Source: Mycobacteriales bacterium (lineage in GTDB: Bacteria; Actinomycetota; Actinomycetes; JAFAQI01). Taken from it: a stretch of 64,000 nucleotides of DNA. The notes under the pieces were generated by a model that was not told the origin of the DNA, did no database searches, and saw only the letters and a program-made list of their open reading frames with translations. The translations under genes and the position numbers were made by a program. This document shows positions 8,206 through 16,168 of the stretch, piece after piece. The stretch is from the NCBI GenBank assembly GCA_035504215.1, contig DATJSI010000002.1, positions 1 to 64,000 of the forward strand. The letters run 5' to 3'. Position 1 is the first letter of the stretch. Each line of letters begins with the position of its first letter.

Positions 8206-9626
8206 TGTCTTTGCTCGAGAGTCCTCCGATCCAGGTGACCAAGACGACCGTCGACGGCGAGGTCGACCGCGACCCGAGGCAGCGGCTGGCCGAGCTGCTC
8301 GGCACCGAGTCGATGCTCGTCCTGCACGGCGAGCCCGGCACCGGCGTCGTCACCGCGATCGGCGAGATGCACGGGCATCCCACCGTCGCGTTCGCCAACG
8401 ACCCTGCGCTGCAAGGTGGCGCGATGGGCTCGGAAGGGTGCGAGGCGATCGTCGAGGCCTATGAGACGGCGATGCGGCACAAGGCCGCGATCGTCGGCAT
8501 CTGGCAGTCCGGCGGCGCCCGGCTCGCCGAGGGCGTGGCATCGCTGAACGGCGTCGGCCGGGTCTTCGCCGCGATGACGCGCGCGTCCGGGCACATCCCG
8601 CAGATCTCGGTCGTGCTCGGCCCGGCCGCGGGCGGTGCGGCATACGGCCCCGCGCTGACCGACATCGTCATCCTCGGACCGGCCGGTCGGGTGTTCGTCA
8701 CCGGTCCCGACGTCGTGCGCAGCGTCACCGGCGAGGACGTCGACATGGCACGACTCGGCGGCCCTGAGCCGCACGGCCGCCGCAGCGGCGTCGTCCACGT
8801 GGTGGCCGACAGCGATCTGGACGCGCTGAAGTCGGCGTCGGACATCGTCGGCCTCCTGGTCGACCGGCGACAGGTGACCCCGAGCGAGGACCGTGCGTTC
8901 GGCGAGCTGCTGCCGGAGTCGGCCCGACGCGCGTACGACGTCCACCCCCTGGTCAACCGGTTGCTGGACGAGCCCGGCGTCGAGCTGCACGCGAAGTGGG
9001 CCCCGAACATCGTGACCACACTCGGCCGGATCGGCGGCGGCAGCGTCGGCGTCCTGGCGAACAACCCGATGCGGCTCGGCGGCTGCCTGGACTCCACCAG
9101 CGCCGAGAAGGCCGCCCGCTTCGTGCGGATGTGCGACTCCTTCGGCGTACCGCTCGTCGTGCTGGTCGACGTGCCGGGCTACCTCCCGGGCGTCCAGCAG
9201 GAGTGGGACGGCGTCGTCCGCCGCGGCGCGAAGCTGCTGCATGCGTTCGCCGAGGCGACCGTGCCACGGGTCACGGTCGTCACCCGCAAGGCCTACGGTG
9301 GCGCATACATCGCGATGAACTCGCGAGCGCTCGACGCGACAAAGGTGTTCGCCTGGCCGGGCGCCGAGATCGCGGTGATGGGCTCCGTGGCGGCGGTCCG
9401 CGTGCTCAAGCGCCGCCAGCTCGCCGAAGCCCCGGAGCACGAGCGCTCGAGCCTGGAGAACGCGCTGGCCGCCGCGCACGAGGTCGAGTCGGGTGGTGTG
9501 AACCGCGCCGTCGAACTCGGCCTGGTCGACCAGATGATCGAACCGGATGAGACCCGCAGCATGGTGAGCGCCGTGCTCGCCGCCGAACCGTCCCGACGCG
9601 GAAGCCACGGAAACATCCCGCTATGA
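8205..9626 (+). CDS. accD: Acyl-CoA carboxylase carboxyltransferase beta subunit, AccD6-like
   Basis: 473-residue biotin-dependent carboxyltransferase of the single-chain propionyl/acetyl-CoA carboxylase beta type, with both crotonase-like halves: GGARLAEGVASLNG and GPAAGGAAYGPAL in the N-terminal half, then VDVPGYLPGVQQE and RKAYGGAYIAMNSR in the C-terminal half. It would move CO2 from biotin on a separate AccA-type subunit to acetyl-CoA, making malonyl-CoA for FabD. Position straight after the ketosynthase matches accD6 of M. tuberculosis, which has about the same length. ATG at 8205 overlaps the fabF stop by one base; the in-frame GTG at 8202 is less likely. Confidence 0.88.
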   Translation: MSLLESPPIQVTKTTVDGEVDRDPRQRLAELLGTESMLVLHGEPGTGVVTAIGEMHGHPTVAFANDPALQGGAMGSEGCEAIVEAYETAMRHKAAIVGIWQSGGARLAEGVASLNGVGRVFAAMTRASGHIPQISVVLGPAAGGAAYGPALTDIVILGPAGRVFVTGPDVVRSVTGEDVDMARLGGPEPHGRRSGVVHVVADSDLDALKSASDIVGLLVDRRQVTPSEDRAFGELLPESARRAYDVHPLVNRLLDEPGVELHAKWAPNIVTTLGRIGGGSVGVLANNPMRLGGCLDSTSAEKAARFVRMCDSFGVPLVVLVDVPGYLPGVQQEWDGVVRRGAKLLHAFAEATVPRVTVVTRKAYGGAYIAMNSRALDATKVFAWPGAEIAVMGSVAAVRVLKRRQLAEAPEHERSSLENALAAAHEVESGGVNRAVELGLVDQMIEPDETRSMVSAVLAAEPSRRGSHGNIPL

Positions 9627-10339
9627 CCGAGGCCACCGGGCGATCGGTCCTGGTCACGGGTGGCAACCACGGCATCGGCCTCGGCATCGCCCGACGGCTG
9701 ACCGCCGCCGGCCACCGGGTGGCCGTCACGCATCACTCGAGCGGCGCACCGGACGGGTTGTACGGCGTCAAATGTGACGTGGCCGACCCGGCGTCGGTGA
9801 AGGAGGCCGTCGACGCGGTCGCCGCCGAGCAGGGCCCGGTCGAGGTGCTGGTCGCCAACGCCGGCATCACTCGCGACGGACTGCTGATGCGGATGCCGGA
9901 CCAGGACTGGGACGACGTCATCGACACCAACCTGCGCGGCGCGTGGGCGGCGACCCGGGCCGTGATCCCGGCAATGGCCAAGGCGAGGTACGGCCGGCTG
10001 CTGTTCGTGTCGAGCGTGTCCGGAATGCTCGGCTCGGCCGGCCAGGTCAACTACGCGGCGTCCAAGGCCGGTCTGATCGGGCTGGCCCGCTCGGTTGCCC
10101 GGGAGTACGCCGCGCGCGGGATCACCGCGAACGTGCTCGCGCCCGGGCTGGTCGACACCGGGATGACCACCGTGCTCACGGACAGCCAACGCGACGACAT
10201 CATCTCCCGCACGCCGCTGAAGCGGATCGCGAGCGTCGACGAGGTCGCCGCCGTCGCGGCATTCTTGGTCAGCGACGACGCGTCGTACGTCACGGGTGCG
10301 GTCATCCCCGTCGACGGTGGGTTGGGAATGGGGCATTGA
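9623..10339 (+). CDS. fabG: 3-oxoacyl-ACP reductase FabG1/MabA-like
   Basis: NADPH-dependent reductase of the short-chain dehydrogenase family, 238 residues, reducing beta-ketoacyl-ACP in each elongation cycle. Cofactor motif TGGNHGIG near the N-terminus, NAG in VANAGIT, the catalytic Ser in FVSSVSG, and Tyr144/Lys148 in YAASK. The ATG start overlaps the accD stop (ATGA). The pairing with a following InhA-type reductase copies the fabG1-inhA operon of mycobacteria. Confidence 0.92.
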   Translation: MTEATGRSVLVTGGNHGIGLGIARRLTAAGHRVAVTHHSSGAPDGLYGVKCDVADPASVKEAVDAVAAEQGPVEVLVANAGITRDGLLMRMPDQDWDDVIDTNLRGAWAATRAVIPAMAKARYGRLLFVSSVSGMLGSAGQVNYAASKAGLIGLARSVAREYAARGITANVLAPGLVDTGMTTVLTDSQRDDIISRTPLKRIASVDEVAAVAAFLVSDDASYVTGAVIPVDGGLGMGH

Positions 10340-11106
10340 TGGGACTGCTTGACGGCAAGACGATCCTCGTCACCGGCGTACTGACCAACGCCTCGATCGC
10401 CTACAAGGTCGCGGAGATCGCCCAGGTCGAGGGGGCATCGGTCATCCTCACCGGCGTCGGGCGCAGCCTGTCGCTGACCACCCGGATCGCGCAGCGACTC
10501 CCCCAACCCGCACCCGTCGTTCCGCTGGACGTCACGAGCGAGAGCGAGCTCGAGGGCCTGGCCGCGGCGATCGGGGACCACGCCGAAGCGCTCGACGGCG
10601 TTCTGCACGCGATCGGGTTCGCGCCGCCGACGGCGCTCGGCGGCGGCTTCTTCACTGCACCGTGGGACGACGTCTCGACGGCGATGCACATCTCGACATA
10701 CTCGCTGGTCTCGCTCGCCCGCGCAGCGCTGCCCTTGATGCCGAGCGGTGGCTCCCTGGTCGGGCTCGACTTCGACGCGACCCGCGCCTGGCCGGCGTAC
10801 GACTGGATGGGCGTGGCGAAAGCGGGGCTCGAGTCCGCCACCCGTTACCTGGCCCGTGAGCTCGGACCGCGGGCCGTGCGGGTCAACCTGGTCGCGGCCG
10901 GACCGCTGCGCACGATGGCCGCCAAGTCGATTCCCGGATTCGACGAGTTCGACCAGGTCTGGAAGGAGCGCGCGCCGCTCGGCTGGGACGTCTCCGACAC
11001 CACCCCGGCGGCGCGTGCGTGTGTCGCCTTGCTCTCCGACTGGTTCCCGGCGACGACCGGCTCGGTCGTCCATGTCGACGGCGGGGTTCACGCCGTCGGC
11101 GCCTAG
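10339..11106 (+). CDS. inhA: Enoyl-ACP reductase, InhA-type FabI
   Basis: 255-residue NADH-dependent enoyl-ACP reductase that completes each FAS-II cycle. The VTGVLTNASIAYKVA cofactor loop and VGLDFDATRAWPAYDWM are InhA-like; the catalytic pair is Tyr154-x6-Lys161. Start ATG overlaps the fabG stop by one base (TGATG); upstream in-frame sequence is only the shifted frame of fabG. It ends the operon. InhA-type enzymes are the isoniazid/triclosan target in mycobacteria; whether this one is sensitive cannot be seen. Confidence 0.92.
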   Translation: MGLLDGKTILVTGVLTNASIAYKVAEIAQVEGASVILTGVGRSLSLTTRIAQRLPQPAPVVPLDVTSESELEGLAAAIGDHAEALDGVLHAIGFAPPTALGGGFFTAPWDDVSTAMHISTYSLVSLARAALPLMPSGGSLVGLDFDATRAWPAYDWMGVAKAGLESATRYLARELGPRAVRVNLVAAGPLRTMAAKSIPGFDEFDQVWKERAPLGWDVSDTTPAARACVALLSDWFPATTGSVVHVDGGVHAVGA

Positions 11107-11277
11107 TACACGATCTCGTTACTGAGGCGTTACGCGCGGGCTGAACCGCGCCACCTCCGCCGGCGTGGCATGAAGAGTGCCGACCTGCGACCGGGCCGGC
11201 ATCCGTGCTGAACAAGGTCTGTCGGAGCTGTGACGCGCAACGAGCCGCGTCGGTAGGAAAGGGTCGGTCGCAAGGCC

Positions 11278-11904
11278 ATGCACAACTCACACATTCACCT
11301 GGACATCGCCAGGCAGCGAGCGGAAGCGCTGCGCAACGAGGTGCACGCGCTACGGCTGCCGAGCGAGCATCGCATCACCATCCGGCCGCTCACGTTGCGT
11401 GACCGGGAGATCGTCACCGAGGTGTTCGCGGGCCTCGGACTCGAGTCGAGAATCCGGCGCTTCCACGGGCCGAAGAAGCGGCTGAGCCGAGCCGAGATCC
11501 GGTACCTGACCGAGATCGACCACCACGATCACGAGGCGCTGGCCGCCCTCACCCGCGAGGGACGCGGGCTCGGGGTCGCGCGCTTCGTCCGGCTGCACTC
11601 GCGTCCAGACGCCGCCGAGGTCGCGATCGCGGTCGTGGACGACTGGCACGGTCGCGGGGTCGGTACGGCGCTGATGCAGTTGCTCGGGCGACGGGCCCGT
11701 GCGGTGGGTGTCACCCACTTCACGGCCGCGGTCACGACCGAGAACACGGCAGTGCCGCGGCTGCTCAAGACGATCAACGCCGAGGTCGTTCACCAGAGCC
11801 GCCGAGGCACCGTCGTGCAGTACGAGATCGTCATCCCACCCGACGACGCGTCGGCCGACGGTCTCGTCGCCTGCGGCGTCGGCGGGGGACCAGCTACTGG
11901 CTGA
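11278..11904 (+). CDS. GNAT-family N-acetyltransferase
   Basis: 208-residue acyltransferase-like protein. The GNAT core spans about residues 38-180, with the acetyl-CoA pyrophosphate-binding loop GRGVGTAL near residue 124. The N-terminal 35 residues are helical and charged. Substrate is unknown; similar actinobacterial proteins act on proteins or small amines. ATG start follows AGGAAAGGG at a rather long distance, so the start is moderately certain. The last 11 nt overlap the 3' end of the convergent secreted-protein gene. Confidence 0.8.
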   Translation: MHNSHIHLDIARQRAEALRNEVHALRLPSEHRITIRPLTLRDREIVTEVFAGLGLESRIRRFHGPKKRLSRAEIRYLTEIDHHDHEALAALTREGRGLGVARFVRLHSRPDAAEVAIAVVDDWHGRGVGTALMQLLGRRARAVGVTHFTAAVTTENTAVPRLLKTINAEVVHQSRRGTVVQYEIVIPPDDASADGLVACGVGGGPATG

Positions 11905-12601
11905 TCGTCCACGTGAGCGGCAGCGTCGCGGTCAATCCTTGGTCGGCGTTCGTCTGTGACGGATCCGGACCGACCGTGATGACGTACGTCGCCGTCCCGC
12001 CGGCCGCGAGGGCGGACATCCCGGGACCGGTCAGTCGCGACCCCGACAGGGTTGCCAGCGTGCCATCGGCGTCGGGCGCGGGGCATATGGCCGTCGTGCG
12101 GACCGGGAACAAGCAGCGGTAGTGCGCGCCGGGGGTGGCGTTCGCGATCGTCACATCGACCCGGCCGCAGAATCCGGCGAGGTCGGTGCCGGCGTAGCCG
12201 CCGTCGTCGCGGGCCGCAGCAGCAGAGCAGACACCGGCCTGAACGGCCGCGGACGACGTACCGATCGTGCCGACGTTGGTGAGCGTGATCGTCGTGGCGG
12301 TCGGAGCATCACCCGGCGCCTGGTCGCTGGCGCCGCCGAGGTCGTCGATCCGGTCACAGGCGATCCCGTCGCCGGGCGCCTCGGGTGACCCCATCGACAA
12401 GCAGGTGGTCGCGCCGACGCCTTCCTGCAGCTGCACCGCACTGCCGGTCGTGGCCGGGTTCGTCGCCGCGCCAGAGACGCCGCTGAGTGCACCGACGCTG
12501 CAGGCGCCGGCGGCCGCCAGCACGAGGCCGGGGGCGAACCCGCGGAAACGGCGGAGGCCGCGCATGGGACGGGAGCCGGAAGCTGGAAGCGGCGTGTTCA
12601 T
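11894..12601 (-). CDS. Secreted protein of unknown function
   Basis: 235 residues. An N-terminal Arg-rich segment, a hydrophobic stretch (about residues 25-45) and an AxA-like site before ATNPATTG make a clear Sec signal peptide. The mature part is Thr/Ala/Gly-rich with several Cys (CLSMG, GIACDR, GVCSA, GFCGR, YRCLF, AICPA), suggesting disulfide bonds and a beta-sandwich outside the cell; TLTNVGT and the closing LPLTWTISQ recall TasA/camelysin-like beta proteins, but the match is too weak to name. GGAGG 6 nt before the ATG supports the start. Confidence 0.7.
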   Translation of the reverse strand: MNTPLPASGSRPMRGLRRFRGFAPGLVLAAAGACSVGALSGVSGAATNPATTGSAVQLQEGVGATTCLSMGSPEAPGDGIACDRIDDLGGASDQAPGDAPTATTITLTNVGTIGTSSAAVQAGVCSAAAARDDGGYAGTDLAGFCGRVDVTIANATPGAHYRCLFPVRTTAICPAPDADGTLATLSGSRLTGPGMSALAAGGTATYVITVGPDPSQTNADQGLTATLPLTWTISQ

Positions 12602-12718
12602 CGAACACCTCCTCGGTCGTCGCTACCCGATAGGTCGGCGTCGCGAGACCCACGAACGCAGAGGACTGCGCCCTCAAATGCGGAGGTAGTCCGACCTCAC
12701 CCGGTTGCGCCGCACGCC

Positions 12719-13729
12719 TCAGGAACGGTTACGGGGATTTGCCATCAGCCACCAGATCGCCTGCTCCTGCTCGGCGCTGAGACCGCGGCGCGGCAGGCCG
12801 GGCCGCAGCGGCCGACGCGCCCTTGGCGGCAGCGTCTGCATCCAGGCCCAGGTGTCGGCGACGGTTTGCTCGAGCGGCCGCCAGGTGAGCCCATGAGCGA
12901 GCGCGGCAGAGACATCGCAGTCATGCATGCCGGCGCCTTCGCTGTCCTCGGGGATCCAACCCGGCAGGTCGTCCCACTCGGCCACCCCGGCGCGGCGCAG
13001 GACGCGCTCGGGCACCCACACCGGCTCCGCCCCCGCACCGGTGACCTCGGCGCACGCCTCGACCAGGCGACGGGTCGTGAAGGCGGCCGCGCGCGGGCAC
13101 ACGACGTTGAACGCGCCGGCAACGCCGGCGTGGGCGCCGCCGAGGATGAACGCCGCGAGATCGCGCGCATCAACCAGCTGCATCACCCGCTCGGCCGGCT
13201 CGGGCGCGACCAGGCAGCCACCCTGCGCGGCTCGCTGCAGCCACCAGGTCAGGCGGCCCGCGTCCTCGTGCGGACCGAGGATCAAGCCGGCGCGGGCGAG
13301 CATCGACCGGCCCGCGAAGTGCCTGAGGACGGCGAGCTCCCCGCCGCGCTTGTACGCCGGATAGCCGCCCTCGGGCTCGGCCTCGACGACCGGTGCGGAC
13401 TCGTCGCTTCCCGGCTCGAACGGCCAGCGGTAGACCGAGCGGCTCGACACGTAGCCGTACCAGGAAGCGCGATTCGCAAGCGCCGCCGCGGACTGCTCGA
13501 CCGCCGCCGGGTCGCCGTCCCAGGTGTCGACGACCGCGTCCCACCGGTCCGAGGTCAGCGACCGCAGGGTCTCCGGCTCCGTCCGCTCGCCGCGCACCCA
13601 GCCGGCCCCGTCCGGCGGCGGCCCGCTGTCACCGCGGCTGACCACGGTCACGTCGTCACCGCGGGCAAGCGCGTCCGTGACGAGAGCGCGGCCGACGAAC
13701 CTGGTCCCGCCGAGTACCAGCACCTTCAC
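12719..13729 (-). CDS. NAD(P)-dependent epimerase/dehydratase family protein
   Basis: 336-residue extended short-chain dehydrogenase. Rossmann motif GGTRFVGRAL at residues 8-17, the YGYVSSRSVY segment, a YKRGGEL active-site-like region and GPHEDAGRLTWWL. Substrate unknown; relatives act on nucleotide sugars or serve as reductases. It is a clear paralogue of the gene at 42199-43086, which opens with the same GGTRxVGR motif and ends with the same WRPLxxTVxD pattern. A long C-terminal extension after that motif (about 40 residues, Arg/Pro-rich) is peculiar to this copy. GTG start. Confidence 0.82.
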   Translation of the reverse strand: MKVLVLGGTRFVGRALVTDALARGDDVTVVSRGDSGPPPDGAGWVRGERTEPETLRSLTSDRWDAVVDTWDGDPAAVEQSAAALANRASWYGYVSSRSVYRWPFEPGSDESAPVVEAEPEGGYPAYKRGGELAVLRHFAGRSMLARAGLILGPHEDAGRLTWWLQRAAQGGCLVAPEPAERVMQLVDARDLAAFILGGAHAGVAGAFNVVCPRAAAFTTRRLVEACAEVTGAGAEPVWVPERVLRRAGVAEWDDLPGWIPEDSEGAGMHDCDVSAALAHGLTWRPLEQTVADTWAWMQTLPPRARRPLRPGLPRRGLSAEQEQAIWWLMANPRNRS

Positions 13730-13808
13730 GCCGGCCAGCCTTGCGCACGACTACGCACGGACGGGAGGCGTTCTGCCCTCGGCAGAGGAGTGTTCGCCGT
13801 CGGCGCCG

Positions 13809-14501
13809 TCAACCGGTGGCAGTCACGAACACGTGCGCGGCGGTGGCGTCGTCGAGCTCGACGGCTCGGGTGCCCTGCCCGATCAGCACGCGGCCATCCT
13901 TGCGACCGACCGGAACGCTGGTGTTCGGCCGGAAGCCGGCCTTGCGCAGCCGGGTGAGCAGCTTGGTGTCGGACTGGATCGGTTCCCCGATCCGGCGGAC
14001 CACCACGCTCGTGGTCGCCGCAGGCACGTCGGTCAGCGCAACCAGACCACCGAGGAAGTTCTCGCCACCGACGTCACCGAGCTCGTCGAGACCGGGGATC
14101 GGATTGCCGTACGGGGACTCGGTCGGATGACCGAGGATCTCGAGCAACCTCCGTTCCACCGTCTCGCTCATCACGTGCTCCCAACGGCATGCCTCGTCGT
14201 GCACCAGCTGCCAGTCCAGGCCGATGATGTCGACCAGCAGGCACTCGGCGAGCCGGTGCTTGCGCATCACGCGAATGGCCGCCGAACGACCGATCGGCGT
14301 GAGCTCGATCCGGCGGTCGGCCGTCACCGTGAGCAGGCCGTCGCGCTCCATCCGGGCCACCGTCTGCGAGACGGTCGGAACACTCTGGTCGAGCCGCTCG
14401 GCGATCCGTGCGCGAAGCGGCACGACGCCTTCTTCCTCGAGCTCGAACACCGTGCGCAGGTACATCTCGGCGGTGTCGATCAGGTCGTGCTCGTGGTTCA
14501 C
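13809..14501 (-). CDS. ideR: Iron-dependent repressor IdeR/DtxR
   Basis: 230-residue metalloregulator that represses iron-uptake genes when Fe(II) is plentiful. The N-terminal winged helix (PLRARIAERLDQSVPTVSQT), the dimerisation/metal domain with RKHRLAE and EACRWEHVMSE (the His, Cys, Glu and His metal ligands of the family) and a C-terminal SH3-like domain are all present, and the sequence is close to mycobacterial IdeR. GTG start; GACAAT then 6 nt then GTG suggests a leaderless message. It faces left, 79 nt before the epimerase gene. No IdeR box is obvious in the flanks. Confidence 0.9.
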   Translation of the reverse strand: MNHEHDLIDTAEMYLRTVFELEEEGVVPLRARIAERLDQSVPTVSQTVARMERDGLLTVTADRRIELTPIGRSAAIRVMRKHRLAECLLVDIIGLDWQLVHDEACRWEHVMSETVERRLLEILGHPTESPYGNPIPGLDELGDVGGENFLGGLVALTDVPAATTSVVVRRIGEPIQSDTKLLTRLRKAGFRPNTSVPVGRKDGRVLIGQGTRAVELDDATAAHVFVTATG

Positions 14502-14518
14502 CCCGCCATTGTCACCCT

Positions 14519-14548
14519 GATCGGCCCGGATCGGCCCGGATCGGTCGG
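14519..14548. repeat. Short tandem repeat in front of ideR
   Basis: GATCGGCCCG occurs twice in tandem (14519-14538), followed by a third copy with two changes (14539-14548). It lies in the 69-nt gap between ideR and the LigB-like gene, just upstream of the predicted ideR promoter. Function unknown; it may be slippage-prone or simply G/C-rich spacer. Confidence 0.6.
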
Positions 14549-14570
14549 GGGCCCGGCCGGACCGCGGCGG

Positions 14571-15227
14571 TCAGCCATCGACGTGCCACACCGCCACGAG
14601 GTAGCGCACGCCGTACGGCGCCTGGTCGGCGAGCAGTCGCGCGTCGCGCACGGTCGTCCCGGCGAGGGTGCGCCCGAGCCAGTGCCATGCGGGCCAGCCC
14701 GAGCACCCGACCGCATCGCCCACCTCGCCGTCCAACGTGAGCAGGCCGCGGACATCGCCGGTTGCAAGGCAGCGCGCGACCTCGGCATCGAAGCGATCAG
14801 CACGCTCGTCCACGTGGTCGGACGACCGCTCGCTGCGCAGGCTGCTTCCGTCACCGACCACGAGCACGTTGACCGACCGGTCCCGCGCCGGCGGCGGCGC
14901 ATCGGCGCCGCCGTAGACGCACTCGCCGGTCCAGCCGGCCGCCTCGAGCCACCAGGCGCCGATCCCGAGCGGCCACGGCAGGGCTACCGCGCCGGACGGC
15001 AGGTCGCGATGAACGCCGAAGCCGCCGAAGTCCCAGGTGCTGCCGGCAGGACGACTCTCGCTCGGCACCGCCGCCGTCACCACGATGGCCGCCGGTGCGG
15101 GCTCGACGATCGAGTGGGCCGCTGCCAGGCAAGCGGCGCGCAGCTCGCCGTCATGTGCGGTCGAACCACCCAGCCCGGCGACCAGCACGGGTGCGGCCGG
15201 CAAGAACGCGACGGTGCCGACCGTCAC
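14571..15227 (-). CDS. Class III extradiol dioxygenase-like (LigB-fold) protein
   Basis: 218 residues, similar to the LigB/MEMO-fold hypothetical proteins common in actinomycetes: it opens TVGTVAFLPAAPVLVAGLGG, has central VVGDGSSLRSE and a C-terminal region ending LVAVWHVDG. Family enzymes open aromatic rings with non-haem iron, but I see no convincing set of His/Glu ligands, so it may be non-catalytic. The GTG start overlaps the stop of the FolP-like gene (GTGA), so the two are translationally coupled. Confidence 0.65.
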   Translation of the reverse strand: MTVGTVAFLPAAPVLVAGLGGSTAHDGELRAACLAAAHSIVEPAPAAIVVTAAVPSESRPAGSTWDFGGFGVHRDLPSGAVALPWPLGIGAWWLEAAGWTGECVYGGADAPPPARDRSVNVLVVGDGSSLRSERSSDHVDERADRFDAEVARCLATGDVRGLLTLDGEVGDAVGCSGWPAWHWLGRTLAGTTVRDARLLADQAPYGVRYLVAVWHVDG

Positions 15228-16111
15228 GCCAGTCCTCTTCGTCCAACCGAGAGGTCGACCTCGCCCTGGATCGCCGCGACCATCCGCAGGACCCGCCGGG
15301 TCGCGGTCACGTCGTGCGCGCGAAAGACCCGCGCCCCCTGCCAGGCAGCAACCGCGGTCGCGGCGAGCGTGCCTTCGAGCCGTTCGTCGGGCGGAAGGTC
15401 GAGCACCTCACCGACGAAGTCCTTGCGTGACATGGACATGAGCACCGGCCAGCCGGTCGCAACCAGCGCGTCGGTATGCCTGGTCAGCAGCAACGAGTGC
15501 CTGCTGTTCTTGCCGAAGTCGTGCGCCGGGTCGATGACGATCCCGTCCCGCCGGACACCGGCAGCCACGGCGTCGTCGGCAAGGCGGCACAGGTACGCCG
15601 TCGTCTCGGCGACGACGTCGTCGTACCAAACCCGATGCGGACGCGTGCGTGGCGCCCGCCCACCGGCGTGCGAACACACCAGGCCCGCTCCGTGCGTCGC
15701 CGCCACTCTCGAGAGCTCCTTGTCGACCCCTCCCCACGCGTCATTGATCACGTCGGCCCCTGCGCGGCAGACCACGTCGGCGACCTCCGCCCGCCAGGTA
15801 TCGACACTCAACACGGCATCGGGAAAGCGCGAGCGCGCTGCCTCGACGACGGGAAGCACGCGACGCAGCTCCTCGCCCGCGTCCACGTCGTCGCCGGGGC
15901 CGGCCCGGACCCCGCCGATGTCGATGACCTCGGCGCCTTCGTCCACCACCTGAGCGACCCGGCTGAGGGCGGCTGCCGTCCCGAAGTCGCGACCGCGATC
16001 GAAGAACGAGTCGGGTGTCGCGTTGACGATCGCCATCACGACCGGCGAGCCGGTAGGGATCAGCCGAGCCCCCCAGCGCAGGTCGGATCCCTCGAACCGG
16101 TCGTACGCCAT
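15224..16111 (-). CDS. folP2: Dihydropteroate synthase-like protein, FolP2 type
   Basis: TIM-barrel protein of 295 residues of the pterin-binding family. It has VMAIVNATPDSFFDRG, VIDIGG, VLSVDTWRAEVA, INDAWGG and the C-terminal RxHDVxxTR motif of dihydropteroate synthases, which join pterin pyrophosphate to p-aminobenzoate in folate synthesis. The pattern is nearer to the FolP2 paralogue of mycobacteria, which is thought not to be the main folate enzyme. ATG at 16111 is chosen over 16120 because TACGAT lies exactly 7 nt upstream (leaderless signature) and neither has a Shine-Dalgarno. Coupled to the LigB-like gene downstream. Confidence 0.78.
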   Translation of the reverse strand: MAYDRFEGSDLRWGARLIPTGSPVVMAIVNATPDSFFDRGRDFGTAAALSRVAQVVDEGAEVIDIGGVRAGPGDDVDAGEELRRVLPVVEAARSRFPDAVLSVDTWRAEVADVVCRAGADVINDAWGGVDKELSRVAATHGAGLVCSHAGGRAPRTRPHRVWYDDVVAETTAYLCRLADDAVAAGVRRDGIVIDPAHDFGKNSRHSLLLTRHTDALVATGWPVLMSMSRKDFVGEVLDLPPDERLEGTLAATAVAAWQGARVFRAHDVTATRRVLRMVAAIQGEVDLSVGRRGLA

Positions 16112-16168
16112 CTCACGCATCGTAGGTAGCGGGTCGCCGGCCCGGCTGCCCGGCCGCACTCGCGGGGC

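Noticed and set aside
12719-13729. Sugar-nucleotide biosynthesis cluster around the epimerase
   Set aside because: Neighbours are a secreted protein and IdeR; there is no glycosyltransferase or other sugar enzyme beside it, so no pathway can be claimed.
13524-15953. 809-codon plus-strand frame
   Set aside because: It crosses the epimerase, ideR, the LigB-like gene and folP2 on the opposite strand and shows no recognisable domain.
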